A stretch of DNA of 39,127 bases from an uncultured Corynebacterium sp. (GCF_945649885.1 NZ_CALZFS010000010.1:1-39127); one strand, 5' to 3'; positions 17,127-24,420 are shown, counted from the stretch's first letter. The notes: a model not told the origin generated them from the sequence alone. Program-made: numbers and translations.

Positions 17127-17194
17127 TGACAACTGCTAGCTATTTCCTCAACGCCTGTCGGGAGTGGCGGATGTTTAACCCATGAGTGAACGGC

Positions 17195-17200
17195 TAAGCT
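17195..17200 (+). promoter_or_regulatory. Predicted -10 of wbbL
   Basis: TAAGCT ends 9 nt before the GTG at 17210 and 3 nt before the GTG at 17204. With no Shine-Dalgarno, a leaderless message from 17210 is favoured. Confidence 0.4.
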
Positions 17201-17209
17201 CTGGTGGCT

Positions 17210-18103
17210 GTGAGCAATCAAAATCCACCCATCGCCGTGATCACGGTGACGTACTCCCCTGGAAAATACCTGGCGTCCTTTTTGGATTCGATTCCTGCGG
17301 CGACAGACCGTGACGCTGTTGTCATCATGGCGGATAACGGATCAACAGACGGGGTCCCTGAGCAGGCGGCGAAGGAACGCGAGAACGCCGAGTTCCTGCC
17401 CACCGGTGGCAACCTTGGCTATGGCACCGGTGTGAACGTTGCCGCACGTTCCCTCAAGGAGCGTCGCGACGCCGGAAAGATCGATGGAGAGTTCTTCATC
17501 GTCTCCAACCCGGACGTGGTCTTTGATGAAGGATCCATTGATGACATGATCGCGTGTGCGAGGCGTCATCCGGGTTCCGGAAGTGTCGGACCGCTAATCC
17601 GTGAGGCAGACGGTTCCATCTATCCCAGTGCCCGGGCAGTCCCCACCCTGGGCAATGGCATCGGTCATGCATTATTCAGTTGGATCTGGAAGGCAAACCC
17701 CTGGTCGGCTGCCTACCGTGATGATGAAGACATGCATTCAGAACGCGTCGCCGGGTGGCTGTCTGGATCCTGCCTGTTGTTGCGCTGGGAAGCCTTTGAG
17801 CAGATCGGCGGCTTTGATGAGCGCTATTTCATGTACATGGAGGATGTGGATCTGGGCGACCGGTTGGCCCGGGCGGGATATGACAATGTGTTCTGTCCCT
17901 CTGCGCAGATCACCCACGCCAAGGGCCATGTTGCTGGAAAGCACCCGGAGCTTCTCCTTCCCGCACACCATGAGAGCGCCTACCGCTTCCAGGCTGATCG
18001 TTTGTCCAAGCCGACCCAGGCGCCGATCCGGCTTGCACTGCGTGTCGGTCTGAAGGCCAGAGCTCTGGTGGCCGTACTGATTGCCAAGATCCGCAGGGCA
18101 TAG
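17210..18103 (+). CDS. wbbL: Rhamnosyltransferase WbbL (GT2)
   Basis: This GT-A fold glycosyltransferase of about 297 residues corresponds to the dTDP-Rha:GlcNAc-PP-decaprenol rhamnosyltransferase that completes the arabinogalactan linkage unit. It shows PIAVITVTYSP, ADNGSTDG, NLGYGTGVNVAA, the DxD-equivalent FIVSNPDVVFD, GWLSGSCLLLRWEAFEQIGGFDE and FMYMEDVDLGDRLARAGY, which are typical of WbbL. Two GTG starts two codons apart are possible (17204 and 17210). I chose the latter because of the spacing to the -10. manC follows after 150 nt. The identity is supported by synteny with the mycobacterial wbbL1-manC order. Confidence 0.88.
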   Translation: MSNQNPPIAVITVTYSPGKYLASFLDSIPAATDRDAVVIMADNGSTDGVPEQAAKERENAEFLPTGGNLGYGTGVNVAARSLKERRDAGKIDGEFFIVSNPDVVFDEGSIDDMIACARRHPGSGSVGPLIREADGSIYPSARAVPTLGNGIGHALFSWIWKANPWSAAYRDDEDMHSERVAGWLSGSCLLLRWEAFEQIGGFDERYFMYMEDVDLGDRLARAGYDNVFCPSAQITHAKGHVAGKHPELLLPAHHESAYRFQADRLSKPTQAPIRLALRVGLKARALVAVLIAKIRRA

Positions 18104-18110
18104 GTAATAC

Positions 18111-18116
18111 TAGAAT
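18111..18116 (+). promoter_or_regulatory. Possible -10 of manC
   Basis: TAGAAT just after the wbbL stop could start a manC transcript with a leader of about 130 nt. Otherwise that 150-nt spacer shows nothing gene-like. Confidence 0.35.
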
Positions 18117-18253
18117 TCATCAGCTTTTCATCTTGTGGTCATCATTTACGTAATCCGTTGCGGAAGATTTCAGATACATCCTGCACACCCATCATGATCT
18201 GAAAAGTCCACGTTCCACCGCCCTCATTGCACAGAGAGTGAAACCAGAAAAAC

Positions 18254-19348
18254 ATGTCTGAATCTGAAAACCCCACCCCGGTCAATGTGGATGCAGTCAT
18301 CCTCGTCGGTGGCAAGGGAACCCGCCTGCGCCCGCTGACGGTCAACACCCCCAAGCCGATGCTGCCCACCGCTGGCTTTCCTTTCCTGAAGCACCTGCTG
18401 GCCCGCATCAGGGCTGCCGGCATCACGCATGTGGTTCTCGGGACCTCCTTCAAAGCCGAGGTTTTTGAGGAATACTTCGGCGACGGTTCAGAACTGGGAC
18501 TGGAGATCGAATACGTGGTGGAGGACAAACCACTGGGAACCGGTGGTGGTATCCGCAACGTCTACGACAGGCTGCGTCATGACACCGCCATTGTCTTCAA
18601 CGGCGATGTGCTCTCCGGTGCGGACCTGGGTTCCATCCTGGACACCCACCGTGAGAAGGAAGCGGACCTGACGATGCACCTGGTGCGTGTGGCCAATCCC
18701 CGCGCCTTCGGCTGTGTACCCACCGACGATGAAGGTCGCGTTGAGGCATTCCTGGAAAAGACCGAGGATCCCCCGACAGATCAGATCAACGCTGGTTGCT
18801 ACGTGTTCAACAAGGAACTCATCGCATCCATCCCGGAGGGACGCGTTGTCTCCGTGGAACGTGAAACCTTCCCACAGCTGCTGGAGGAGGGCAAGCGTGT
18901 CTATGGGCATGTGGACACCTCATACTGGCGTGACATGGGTACCCCGGAGGACTTCGTTCGTGGCTCCGGTGACCTAGTTCGCGGCATCGCCTACTCACCA
19001 TTGCTGGCAGGTAAGACCGGTGAGTCACTGGTGGACCCATCCGCAGGAGTGCGTGATGGTGTGATCCTGCTCGGTGGTACCGTGGTTGGTCGCGGCACCG
19101 AGATCGGTGCGGGCTGTCGCCTGGATGACACCGTGGTCTTTGATGGCGTGACCATCGAACCCGGAGCTGTCATTGAGGATTCGATCATCTCCTCCGGCGT
19201 CACGATCGGTGCAAATGCCCGGATTTCTGGTTGTGTGATTGGTGAAGGCGCGCAGATCGGTGCCCGGTGTGAGCTCACCGCCGGCATGCGTGTCTTCCCC
19301 GGTGTGGTTATTCCGGATGGCGGCATCCGTTTCTCCTCGGATCAGTAG
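18254..19348 (+). CDS. manC: Mannose-1-phosphate guanylyltransferase ManC
   Basis: The 364-residue nucleotidyltransferase makes GDP-mannose from GTP and mannose-1-phosphate, for lipomannan, PIMs and protein mannosylation. The catalytic signature GGKGTRLRPLTVNTPKPMLP begins about residue 18, followed by VFNGDVLSGADL, the QINAGCYVF region and SYWRDMGTPEDF. The C-terminal third (about 265-355) is a left-handed beta-helix of hexapeptide repeats (GTEIGAGCRL, GVTIGANARI, GAQIGARCEL). This matches the Mtb Rv3264c type. Families of this fold also use glucose-1-phosphate, so the substrate rests on the location next to manA/manB. Confidence 0.88.
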   Translation: MSESENPTPVNVDAVILVGGKGTRLRPLTVNTPKPMLPTAGFPFLKHLLARIRAAGITHVVLGTSFKAEVFEEYFGDGSELGLEIEYVVEDKPLGTGGGIRNVYDRLRHDTAIVFNGDVLSGADLGSILDTHREKEADLTMHLVRVANPRAFGCVPTDDEGRVEAFLEKTEDPPTDQINAGCYVFNKELIASIPEGRVVSVERETFPQLLEEGKRVYGHVDTSYWRDMGTPEDFVRGSGDLVRGIAYSPLLAGKTGESLVDPSAGVRDGVILLGGTVVGRGTEIGAGCRLDDTVVFDGVTIEPGAVIEDSIISSGVTIGANARISGCVIGEGAQIGARCELTAGMRVFPGVVIPDGGIRFSSDQ

Positions 19349-19403
19349 TTCTGATCCGGGCGGAAGTCACATCCGGGTAATTACATTCGGGTGACTTTCC
19401 GCC
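19338..19403 (+). terminator. Tandem hairpins at the manC end
   Basis: A perfect 8-bp stem (19338-19345/19351-19358) has the manC stop codon TAG in its loop. It is directly followed by a second stem, GGCGGAAGTCAC/GTGACTTTCCGCC (19359-19370/19391-19403, one bulge). No long T-tract follows. They probably protect or attenuate the mRNA end. Confidence 0.4.
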
Positions 19404-19546
19404 TTCCATGGTGGACTCTGAAGAGTGCCGCGGGAAGCGGAACTGGAACCAACATTTTCAGAAATAAGTTATTCCCAGCATCTGGACGACACGCCGATGT
19501 AGTGGCCGTTTGGTGGGAATCAACCCCCAGCCCCCAATATCTAGTA

Positions 19547-19578
19547 CCCCCGTGATGTACCCCCATCACGGGGGTTTT
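19547..19578 (+). terminator. Rho-independent terminator before whiB2
   Basis: A perfect 11-bp stem (19547-19557/19564-19574) with a 6-nt loop is followed directly by TTTT. It would end readthrough from manC and insulate whiB2. Confidence 0.8.
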
Positions 19579-19605
19579 GTGACTGTTGTGACTGTTGTGA
19601 AACTG
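19579..19605. repeat. Three tandem 9-mers upstream of whiB2
   Basis: GTGACTGTT occurs twice head to tail, followed by the related GTGAAACTG. The reverse strand reads GTCACAACAGTCACAA, with GTCACA units 9 nt apart. This periodicity suits a response regulator dimer such as MtrA; binding is inferred. Confidence 0.45.
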
Positions 19606-19700
19606 GCAGGGGCATCTTTTATGGATTTTCCTAATATCAGTTGACGGCTTATCATTGGCCCGTGTGTAATCGGAATGTGTAACCAATGCGGATTGGCAAC

Positions 19701-19706
19701 TAGACT
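19701..19706 (+). promoter_or_regulatory. Predicted -10 of whiB2
   Basis: TAGACT lies 54 nt before the GTG at 19761. It is downstream of two sets of direct repeats and would give a leader of about 48 nt. Confidence 0.45.
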
Positions 19707-19760
19707 GTGACCAATTCGAAACCAGATTGACTGACCTGTGAAGTGAAGGGGGGCGAGGGC

Positions 19761-20075
19761 GTGGAAGATACAGCAGGACAGCCTGCACTGCATATTGCAA
19801 AGTCCCAGACTCGTTCCGCACTGGAAATGACTCTGGACGATCTTTTTGGTGCAATGGAGCAGGAATGGCAGGAGCAGGCGCTCTGTGCGCAGACTGATCC
19901 GGAGGCATTCTTTCCGGAAAAAGGCGGTTCCACCCGCGAGGCCAAGCGAATCTGCCAGGCATGCCCGGTTCAAGACGACTGTCTTGAATTCGCCCTTGAA
20001 AATGATGAACGTTTCGGTATCTGGGGCGGTCTCTCCGAGCGGGAGCGCCGCCGACTCAAACGTGAAATCAGTTAA
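19761..20075 (+). CDS. whiB2: WhiB2-type iron-sulfur regulator (WhcD)
   Basis: This 104-residue WhiB-family protein binds a [4Fe-4S] cluster and controls division and septation genes with WhiA in actinobacteria. The four ligands are Cys42, Cys65, Cys68 and Cys74 (C-x22-C-x2-C-x5-C). They are followed by the G[I/V]WGG turn at 86-90 and the basic C-terminal segment SERERRRLKREIS that contacts DNA. I chose the GTG with a G-rich ribosome site (AAGGGGGG) over the in-frame GTG at 19743. Position between manC and the DUF3499/manB block matches Rv3260c (whiB2). The C. glutamicum name is whcD. Confidence 0.92.
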   Translation: MEDTAGQPALHIAKSQTRSALEMTLDDLFGAMEQEWQEQALCAQTDPEAFFPEKGGSTREAKRICQACPVQDDCLEFALENDERFGIWGGLSERERRRLKREIS

Positions 20076-20102
20076 CCCCATCATCAACAGGGGTTATATG
20101 TG

Positions 20103-20148
20103 AAGCCGGATCCGCCATCGTTGTGGCATGGGGATCCGGCTTATTTTT
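20103..20148 (+). terminator. Terminator after whiB2
   Basis: An 11-bp stem AAGCCGGATCC/GGATCCGGCTT (20103-20113/20132-20142) encloses a 4-bp GCCA/TGGC pair and is followed by ATTTTTT. This is a strong intrinsic terminator 28 nt after the whiB2 stop. Confidence 0.85.
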
Positions 20149-20267
20149 TACCCTCCTACCGGCATATTTCACCGACAACCATCAGCGTTAAAAGAGTCGA
20201 TGAGCAGAAAACTCCTCTAAGGTAGTGAAGTCTGTTTAAATCTGAAAAATGAAAGGTGGGCTCATCA

Positions 20268-20768
20268 GTGACCCTCTCCAAGAAAGCCCAGGCCGTTGTC
20301 GTCAGCATCGTCGTGATCTGGCTGGTGGCCATCGCGGGACTCGTTGCTGCCACTGCCATGACCCAGGCCGGAGATAATTCCACAGCCCCCAACACAGGTG
20401 CACTGGAGCGTAATGTCGCCGGAGTGGAGGAGATGGGTCTCAACGCCACCGCTTTTGCCTTCTCTGATATCTACGGAGATGAATATGGGGCCGCTGGAAT
20501 TCTGTGTGCTGGTGAAACCACTGAGAGTATCGCCCAGAACTTCGGCCTCGGTGCTGCAGAGCTGGAACCACTCGAGCTTGGCCCCGAGGGAATTCCCGCC
20601 GGAGTCAGCTATATCGCCCTGGCAACCCAGGACGGAAAGGTTGATTTCGACAAGATTGATTCCTCCAAGGTTGAGCTCTGCCAGACTCCGATGACCGGTG
20701 TTTTTGATACCCGCTCCATGATGCCGTTGAGTAAGATGGGACCGGGCCTGTGGGCTCTGCTGGGCTAA
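20268..20768 (+). CDS. Membrane-anchored exported protein, unknown
   Basis: This 166-residue protein has an N-terminal signal anchor (about residues 8-30, AVVVSIVVIWLVAIAGLVAA). An extracytoplasmic domain follows, with two cysteines (GILCAGETTE and VELCQTP) that could form a disulfide. I recognise no domain; similar proteins seem restricted to corynebacteria. The GTG at 20268 has an AAAGGTGG site; a GTG four codons upstream overlaps that site and is less likely. It stands alone between terminators. Its position beside whiB2 and the mannose genes suggests an envelope role, but nothing specific. Confidence 0.65.
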   Translation: MTLSKKAQAVVVSIVVIWLVAIAGLVAATAMTQAGDNSTAPNTGALERNVAGVEEMGLNATAFAFSDIYGDEYGAAGILCAGETTESIAQNFGLGAAELEPLELGPEGIPAGVSYIALATQDGKVDFDKIDSSKVELCQTPMTGVFDTRSMMPLSKMGPGLWALLG

Positions 20769-20783
20769 AGACCGCCTGAATAT

Positions 20784-20826
20784 ACCGGGGAATCAGGGGA
20801 GAAAATCCCAGGTCCCCGGTGTTTTC
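20784..20826 (+). terminator. Terminator between convergent genes
   Basis: The stem ACCGGGGA/TCCCCGGT (20784-20791/20813-20820) is followed by GTTTTC. It lies between the exported-protein gene and the convergent zincin-like gene and favours the plus direction. Confidence 0.65.
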
Positions 20827-20834
20827 ATCTCAGG

Positions 20835-21290
20835 TCAGTATTGGAACCCGGGGTCAATATCGTGGGGTTCGATGTTGAGGTAGTTGGCCACCAGGGAGAT
20901 CAGAACATGGGTGAGGAGCTCATGGCGTTCGATCTTGTTGGTCACTCGTTGTTCGATCGGCATGCGGAAAATCACGATGCGGGCACGGGTCGGGTTGCCC
21001 TGCGGGTCAATCGCCGGGGGGATGACGCGACCAAGCGGAACCGGACCATCGGCGGTGATCTCATCGGGGAGGATGGACATGTCAGCACTCAACCGCATGC
21101 GGGGCACTGTATCCACCGCAATATCAAGATTGCTCAGCTCTTTGTGGTAGATGCCGTACAGGGGGCCGTAGGCTTCCAACACAGCACGGTCAAAAGCTTT
21201 ACGACGAGAAGCCTGGCGCGGCACCGCAGCCGGCAACACGGGGCCACGTACTCCACGACCGTGTCTGTCCCGAAAAGATCTCGTGTGCAT
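20835..21290 (-). CDS. Zincin-like family protein (Rv3259-like), degenerate
   Basis: This 151-residue protein looks like the actinobacterial metallopeptidase-like family that includes Mtb Rv3259: RGPVLPAAVPRQASRRKAFDRAV, LDIAVDTVPRM, the conserved GRVIPPAIDPQGNPTRARIVIFRMP and a C-terminal helix ELLTHVLISLVANYLNI. Where a zincin would carry HExxH, the helix reads THVLIS, so the zinc ligands and catalytic Glu are lost. It is probably not a protease. The ATG at 21290 is preceded by TAGAAT with an 8-nt gap and no Shine-Dalgarno. The frame is open further upstream to 21377, but that would run over the divergent promoter. It is divergent from the DUF3499 gene. Confidence 0.75.
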   Translation of the reverse strand: MHTRSFRDRHGRGVRGPVLPAAVPRQASRRKAFDRAVLEAYGPLYGIYHKELSNLDIAVDTVPRMRLSADMSILPDEITADGPVPLGRVIPPAIDPQGNPTRARIVIFRMPIEQRVTNKIERHELLTHVLISLVANYLNIEPHDIDPGFQY

Positions 21291-21298
21291 AAGACAAG

Positions 21299-21304
21299 AT
21301 TCTA
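21299..21304 (-). promoter_or_regulatory. Predicted -10 of zincin-like gene, leaderless
   Basis: TAGAAT on the minus strand lies 8 nt before the ATG at 21290. Confidence 0.5.
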
Positions 21305-21393
21305 AACCGGGTGAGCAGGTAAAAGCAGTCACCACGCCGGGGAGCAGGGTGGGGGAGTGCGCGTCGTGACTATCCAAACCTCAACCCAGGGTC

Positions 21394-21399
21394 TAAACT
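21394..21399 (+). promoter_or_regulatory. Predicted -10 of DUF3499 gene, leaderless
   Basis: TAAACT lies 8 nt before the GTG at 21408. It faces away from the zincin-like gene promoter about 90 nt to the left. Confidence 0.5.
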
Positions 21400-21407
21400 T
21401 TGACAAC

Positions 21408-21800
21408 GTGAGTCAGTTCCGTCGATGTTCCCGCCCCGGTTGCGGCAAGCCCGCCGTAGCCACCCTCACCTACGCATATTCAGAATCAACTGCCGTCGTA
21501 GGTCCATTGGCACCCGCCGCAGAACCCCATAGTTGGGACCTCTGTGAGCACCATGCCGAGCGCATCACCGCGCCACTCGGCTGGGAGATGCTGCGTGTCA
21601 ATGACATCTTCCCTGAAGATGATGAGGATCTCACCGCCCTCGCTGCGGCCGTGCGTGAAGCAGGCCGAAATGTCAGTGGCCTGATCACTGATGAAGAGGA
21701 GGTGGGCGAGAACCATCCGGTCAACCGTTCCGCCAAGGTGGCTGAGTACAAGGCACAGCGTCGAGGTCACCTCTACGTGGTTCCGGAACTGGAAGACTAG
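21408..21800 (+). CDS. DUF3499 zinc-ribbon-like protein (Rv3258c-like)
   Basis: The 130-residue product matches the actinobacterial DUF3499 family. The N-terminus has RRCSRPGCGKPAVATLTYAY and then WDLCEHHAERITAPLGWEM, a probable zinc-binding set (Cys, Cys, Cys, His). The middle is acidic (PEDDEDLTAL), and the C-terminus has the basic KAQRRGHLYVV. Function is unknown; the fixed position between the Rv3259-like gene and manB is conserved in mycobacteria. The GTG at 21408 is preferred over an upstream in-frame start at 21357, because the -10 lies 8 nt before it and the Cys-rich motif begins at once. Confidence 0.8.
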   Translation: MSQFRRCSRPGCGKPAVATLTYAYSESTAVVGPLAPAAEPHSWDLCEHHAERITAPLGWEMLRVNDIFPEDDEDLTALAAAVREAGRNVSGLITDEEEVGENHPVNRSAKVAEYKAQRRGHLYVVPELED

Positions 21801-21813
21801 AGTTCCACACTGC

Positions 21814-21843
21814 AAGCGTCGGCTGAGGCCGACGCTTTTCTTC
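21814..21843 (+). terminator. Terminator after DUF3499 gene
   Basis: A perfect 10-bp stem AAGCGTCGGC/GCCGACGCTT (21814-21823/21828-21837) with a 4-nt loop is followed by TTTCTTC. It is a strong intrinsic terminator, so manB has its own promoter. Confidence 0.85.
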
Positions 21844-21913
21844 ATTCTGAGGGGGACATGGTGGCACCACCATGGAAGATGCTGACCTTTTAGTCGGGGG
21901 CCCCTGGGTGACG

Positions 21914-21919
21914 TAAGAT
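21914..21919 (+). promoter_or_regulatory. Predicted -10 of manB
   Basis: TAAGAT lies 36 nt before the manB ATG and would give a leader of about 30 nt that includes the GAGGA ribosome site. Confidence 0.4.
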
Positions 21920-21955
21920 TGCGGGGAATATTTAGCTCTCTACCCGTGAGGATCT

Positions 21956-23332
21956 ATGCGTACCCGTGAATCTGTAACAGCGGTCATCAAGGCCTACGAT
22001 GTCCGTGGTGTCATCGGCGTGGACCTGGATGCCGAATTCATTCGTGAGACCGGTGCTGCCTTTGCCCGTCTCATGCGCAGTGAAGGCGAGACAACTGTTG
22101 CCATCGGACATGACATGCGTGATAGCTCCCCGGAACTGTCCCAGGCTTTTGCTGATGGTGTGACCGCCCAAGGCCTGGATGTCATCCACATCGGCTTGGC
22201 CTCCACCGATGAGCTGTATTTTGCTTCCGGAACCCTGGAGTGCGCCGGTGCGATGTTCACCGCCTCACACAACCCGGCTGAGTACAACGGCATCAAGCTG
22301 TGCCGTAAGGGTGCCCGCCCGGTGGGTCAGGAAACCGGTCTGGCCACCATCATCGACGACCTCGTCGCCGGTATCCCCGTCTATGAGGGCGAACCCGGTT
22401 CTGTCAGCGAGCAGGACCTGCTCAGTGGTTACGCCGCTTACCTCAACGACCTGGTGGACCTGAGCAGGATCCGTCCCTTGAAGGTTGCCGTCGATGCTGC
22501 CAACGGCATGGGTGGTTTCACTGTTCCTGAAGTGTTCAAGGGTCTGCCCTTGGACATCCAGCCGCTCTATTTTGAGCTGGATGGTAATTTCCCCAACCAT
22601 GAGGCCAATCCCTTGGAGCCGGCCAACCTGGTTGATCTGCAGAAGTTCGTGGTGGACACCGGTTCCGATATCGGCCTGGCCTTTGATGGTGATGCTGATC
22701 GTTGTTTTGTCATCGATGAACATGGTGATCCGGTCAGCCCATCAGCCATCTGCGCGATTGTGGCTGAGCGTTACCTGCAGGACCAGCCTGGTTCGACGAT
22801 CATCCACAACCTGATCACCTCCAAGTCTGTGCCGGAGATCATCGCCGAAAATGGTGGTCAGGCTGTGCGTACCCGCGTGGGGCACTCCTTCATCAAGAAC
22901 GAGATGGCCAATACCGGTGCGGTCTTTGGTGGTGAGCACTCGGCTCACTATTACTTCACGGAGTTCTTCAATGCTGATTCCGGCATTCTGGCTGCGATGC
23001 ATGTGCTGGCTGCCTTGGGTGGTCAGGAGAAGCCACTGAGCCAGATGATGGCGCAGTACAACCGTTATGCCGCCTCCGGTGAGCTGAACTCCCGTCTGGC
23101 TAATGCTCAGGCACAGACGGAGCGGACTCAGGCTGTGCTGGATGCGTTTGAGAGTCGTATTGAGAGCATTGATCGCCTGGATGGTGTGACCGTGGAGCTC
23201 AAGGGCACCCCGGCCTGGTTCAATGTGCGTGCTTCCAACACTGAGCCGCTGTTGCGCTTGAATGTGGAGGGTACCTCCCCGGAGGAGGTTGACTCCCTGG
23301 TGGAGGAGATCCTCGGCATCATCCGCGCCTAG
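21956..23332 (+). CDS. manB: Phosphomannomutase ManB
   Basis: This 458-residue alpha-D-phosphohexomutase interconverts mannose-6- and mannose-1-phosphate, between ManA and ManC. It has the four expected domains: KAYDVRGVIG near the start, the active-site phosphoserine loop TASHNPAEYNGIKLC (about 101-115), the Mg-binding DGDADRC (about 243-249), the sugar-specificity loop GGEHSAHYYF (about 324-333), and the C-terminal phosphate-binding RASNTEPLLRLNVEG. Activity on glucose phosphates cannot be excluded from sequence. The context of TobH-like and manA genes favours mannose. Confidence 0.93.
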   Translation: MRTRESVTAVIKAYDVRGVIGVDLDAEFIRETGAAFARLMRSEGETTVAIGHDMRDSSPELSQAFADGVTAQGLDVIHIGLASTDELYFASGTLECAGAMFTASHNPAEYNGIKLCRKGARPVGQETGLATIIDDLVAGIPVYEGEPGSVSEQDLLSGYAAYLNDLVDLSRIRPLKVAVDAANGMGGFTVPEVFKGLPLDIQPLYFELDGNFPNHEANPLEPANLVDLQKFVVDTGSDIGLAFDGDADRCFVIDEHGDPVSPSAICAIVAERYLQDQPGSTIIHNLITSKSVPEIIAENGGQAVRTRVGHSFIKNEMANTGAVFGGEHSAHYYFTEFFNADSGILAAMHVLAALGGQEKPLSQMMAQYNRYAASGELNSRLANAQAQTERTQAVLDAFESRIESIDRLDGVTVELKGTPAWFNVRASNTEPLLRLNVEGTSPEEVDSLVEEILGIIRA

Positions 23333-23365
23333 GGGACGGACCCCCACCGAAGAGATGTACAACGT

Positions 23366-23440
23366 AATCCACCACTGGTTGATCAAAAGTCCTTATCCTT
23401 GAGGGAATAAGGAAAGGATATTGATTCCCAGTGGTGGATT
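23366..23440 (+). promoter_or_regulatory. Nested inverted repeat burying the TobH-like start
   Basis: In the manB-TobH spacer, 23366-23378 is the exact reverse complement of 23428-23440, a perfect 13-bp stem. Its right arm contains the GTGGTG start codons of the next gene. Inside, 23382-23386 pairs with 23421-23425 (5 bp) and 23390-23396 with 23407-23413 (7 bp, 10-nt loop). The AAGGAAAGGA ribosome site (23409-23418) lies within the structure. It is a candidate cis-acting RNA controlling translation, or a terminator-like barrier without a T-tract. Confidence 0.6.
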
Positions 23441-24420
23441 CCTTCTATGACGGCTCTTCCTATGATCAGGAAACCGTCAGATTTTATGATGTCGCTTATG
23501 AGGGGGCACAGGTCAGGCTGATCGGCAGTGCCATCGCTGAGGGCATGTTGGCCCCTCTCGAGGGCCTACGCCCACGCAGCGTGGTGGTGCTGACCCGGGG
23601 CCAGCTCAATCAGAGTTGTGCCCGGCTGGTGGAAGCACTCCATAAGCCGCTCCGGCAGCCCTTTGTCATCACCTCGGAACTTCCGGGCTATATCGGCGCC
23701 CTGGATGTGTTGGTGGCGGTCACCGATGATGGTGGGGATGAGGATTTTCTCAGGGCGCTGATCACAGCTGGCCAGCGCGGTGTGACCACCATTCTGGTTG
23801 GTCCCCATGATGGTCCCCTCATTGAGGAAGCGCCGAGGGACGCCATCGTGATACCCACGCTGCCCACAGCAACGGGGGCGTCGCCGGGGCGGACGGTGGC
23901 GTCGATAAGCGCTGTGTTGGAGATTTTCGAGGAATATCCCCGGATGGTGGCGGATCGTCTGGATCATGTAGCAGATTCCATGGACGAGGAGATTGCGACG
24001 CTGTCGCCGGAACGTGATGAATTAGTCAATCCGGGAAGAAAGTTGCGTCTGGCGGCTGAAGGGCACCGCATCGTGCACACCGGCCGCACTGAACGCGGCA
24101 ACGCGATAGCCAACGTAGTGGCTACTTTATGGAATAAACGCGGGGTGGTGTGCGGGGTTCTCGACGGTGCGGAACTCTATCACTCCCTCCATGAATTACG
24201 CGGTCCGGAGGCTGATATATTCCATGACCCATTCCTTGATGACGGGTCACGGATGGTACCGTTTAGGGCTGTTGTCTGGGCGGAAGAAGAGCCCGGGATA
24301 CCCGATGCGGTGTCGCAGGACTGCGATCTCAACGGGCGGGGCTCACTTGCCTCAACGCTAAGACTAATTGTGCGGGGCCAGTCAGCGACTGTGTTTACCG
24401 TAGAAGAAAGGGCCGTGTAA
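23431..24420 (+). CDS. TobH-like SIS-domain protein (Rv3256c-like)
   Basis: The 329-residue protein belongs to the TobH/SIS-domain sugar-phosphate isomerase-like group found between manB and manA in actinobacteria. It has a short acidic N-terminus (DSFYDGSSYDQETVRFYDVA), an SIS-like alpha/beta core (RPRSVVVLTRGQLNQSCARLV, LDVLVAVTDDGGDEDFLRAL, GVTTILVGPHDGPLIEEA) and a second half with ERGNAIANVVATLWNKRGVV. Catalytic residues are not obvious, so isomerase activity is unproven. It starts with tandem GTG codons inside a 13-bp stem and ends in TAA directly abutting the manA ATG, so manA translation should be coupled to it. Confidence 0.8.
   Translation: MVDSFYDGSSYDQETVRFYDVAYEGAQVRLIGSAIAEGMLAPLEGLRPRSVVVLTRGQLNQSCARLVEALHKPLRQPFVITSELPGYIGALDVLVAVTDDGGDEDFLRALITAGQRGVTTILVGPHDGPLIEEAPRDAIVIPTLPTATGASPGRTVASISAVLEIFEEYPRMVADRLDHVADSMDEEIATLSPERDELVNPGRKLRLAAEGHRIVHTGRTERGNAIANVVATLWNKRGVVCGVLDGAELYHSLHELRGPEADIFHDPFLDDGSRMVPFRAVVWAEEEPGIPDAVSQDCDLNGRGSLASTLRLIVRGQSATVFTVEERAV

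Larger units (their letters stand above)
19404..19760 (+). other. manC-whiB2 intergenic region
   Basis: No gene is visible here. The region holds the strong terminator at 19547-19578, three tandem 9-mers at 19579-19605 (GTGACTGTT twice, then GTGAAACTG), a TGTGTAAT/TGTGTAAC direct repeat at 19663-19683, and the whiB2 -10. A long upstream regulatory region is in keeping with whiB-family genes. Confidence 0.55.
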
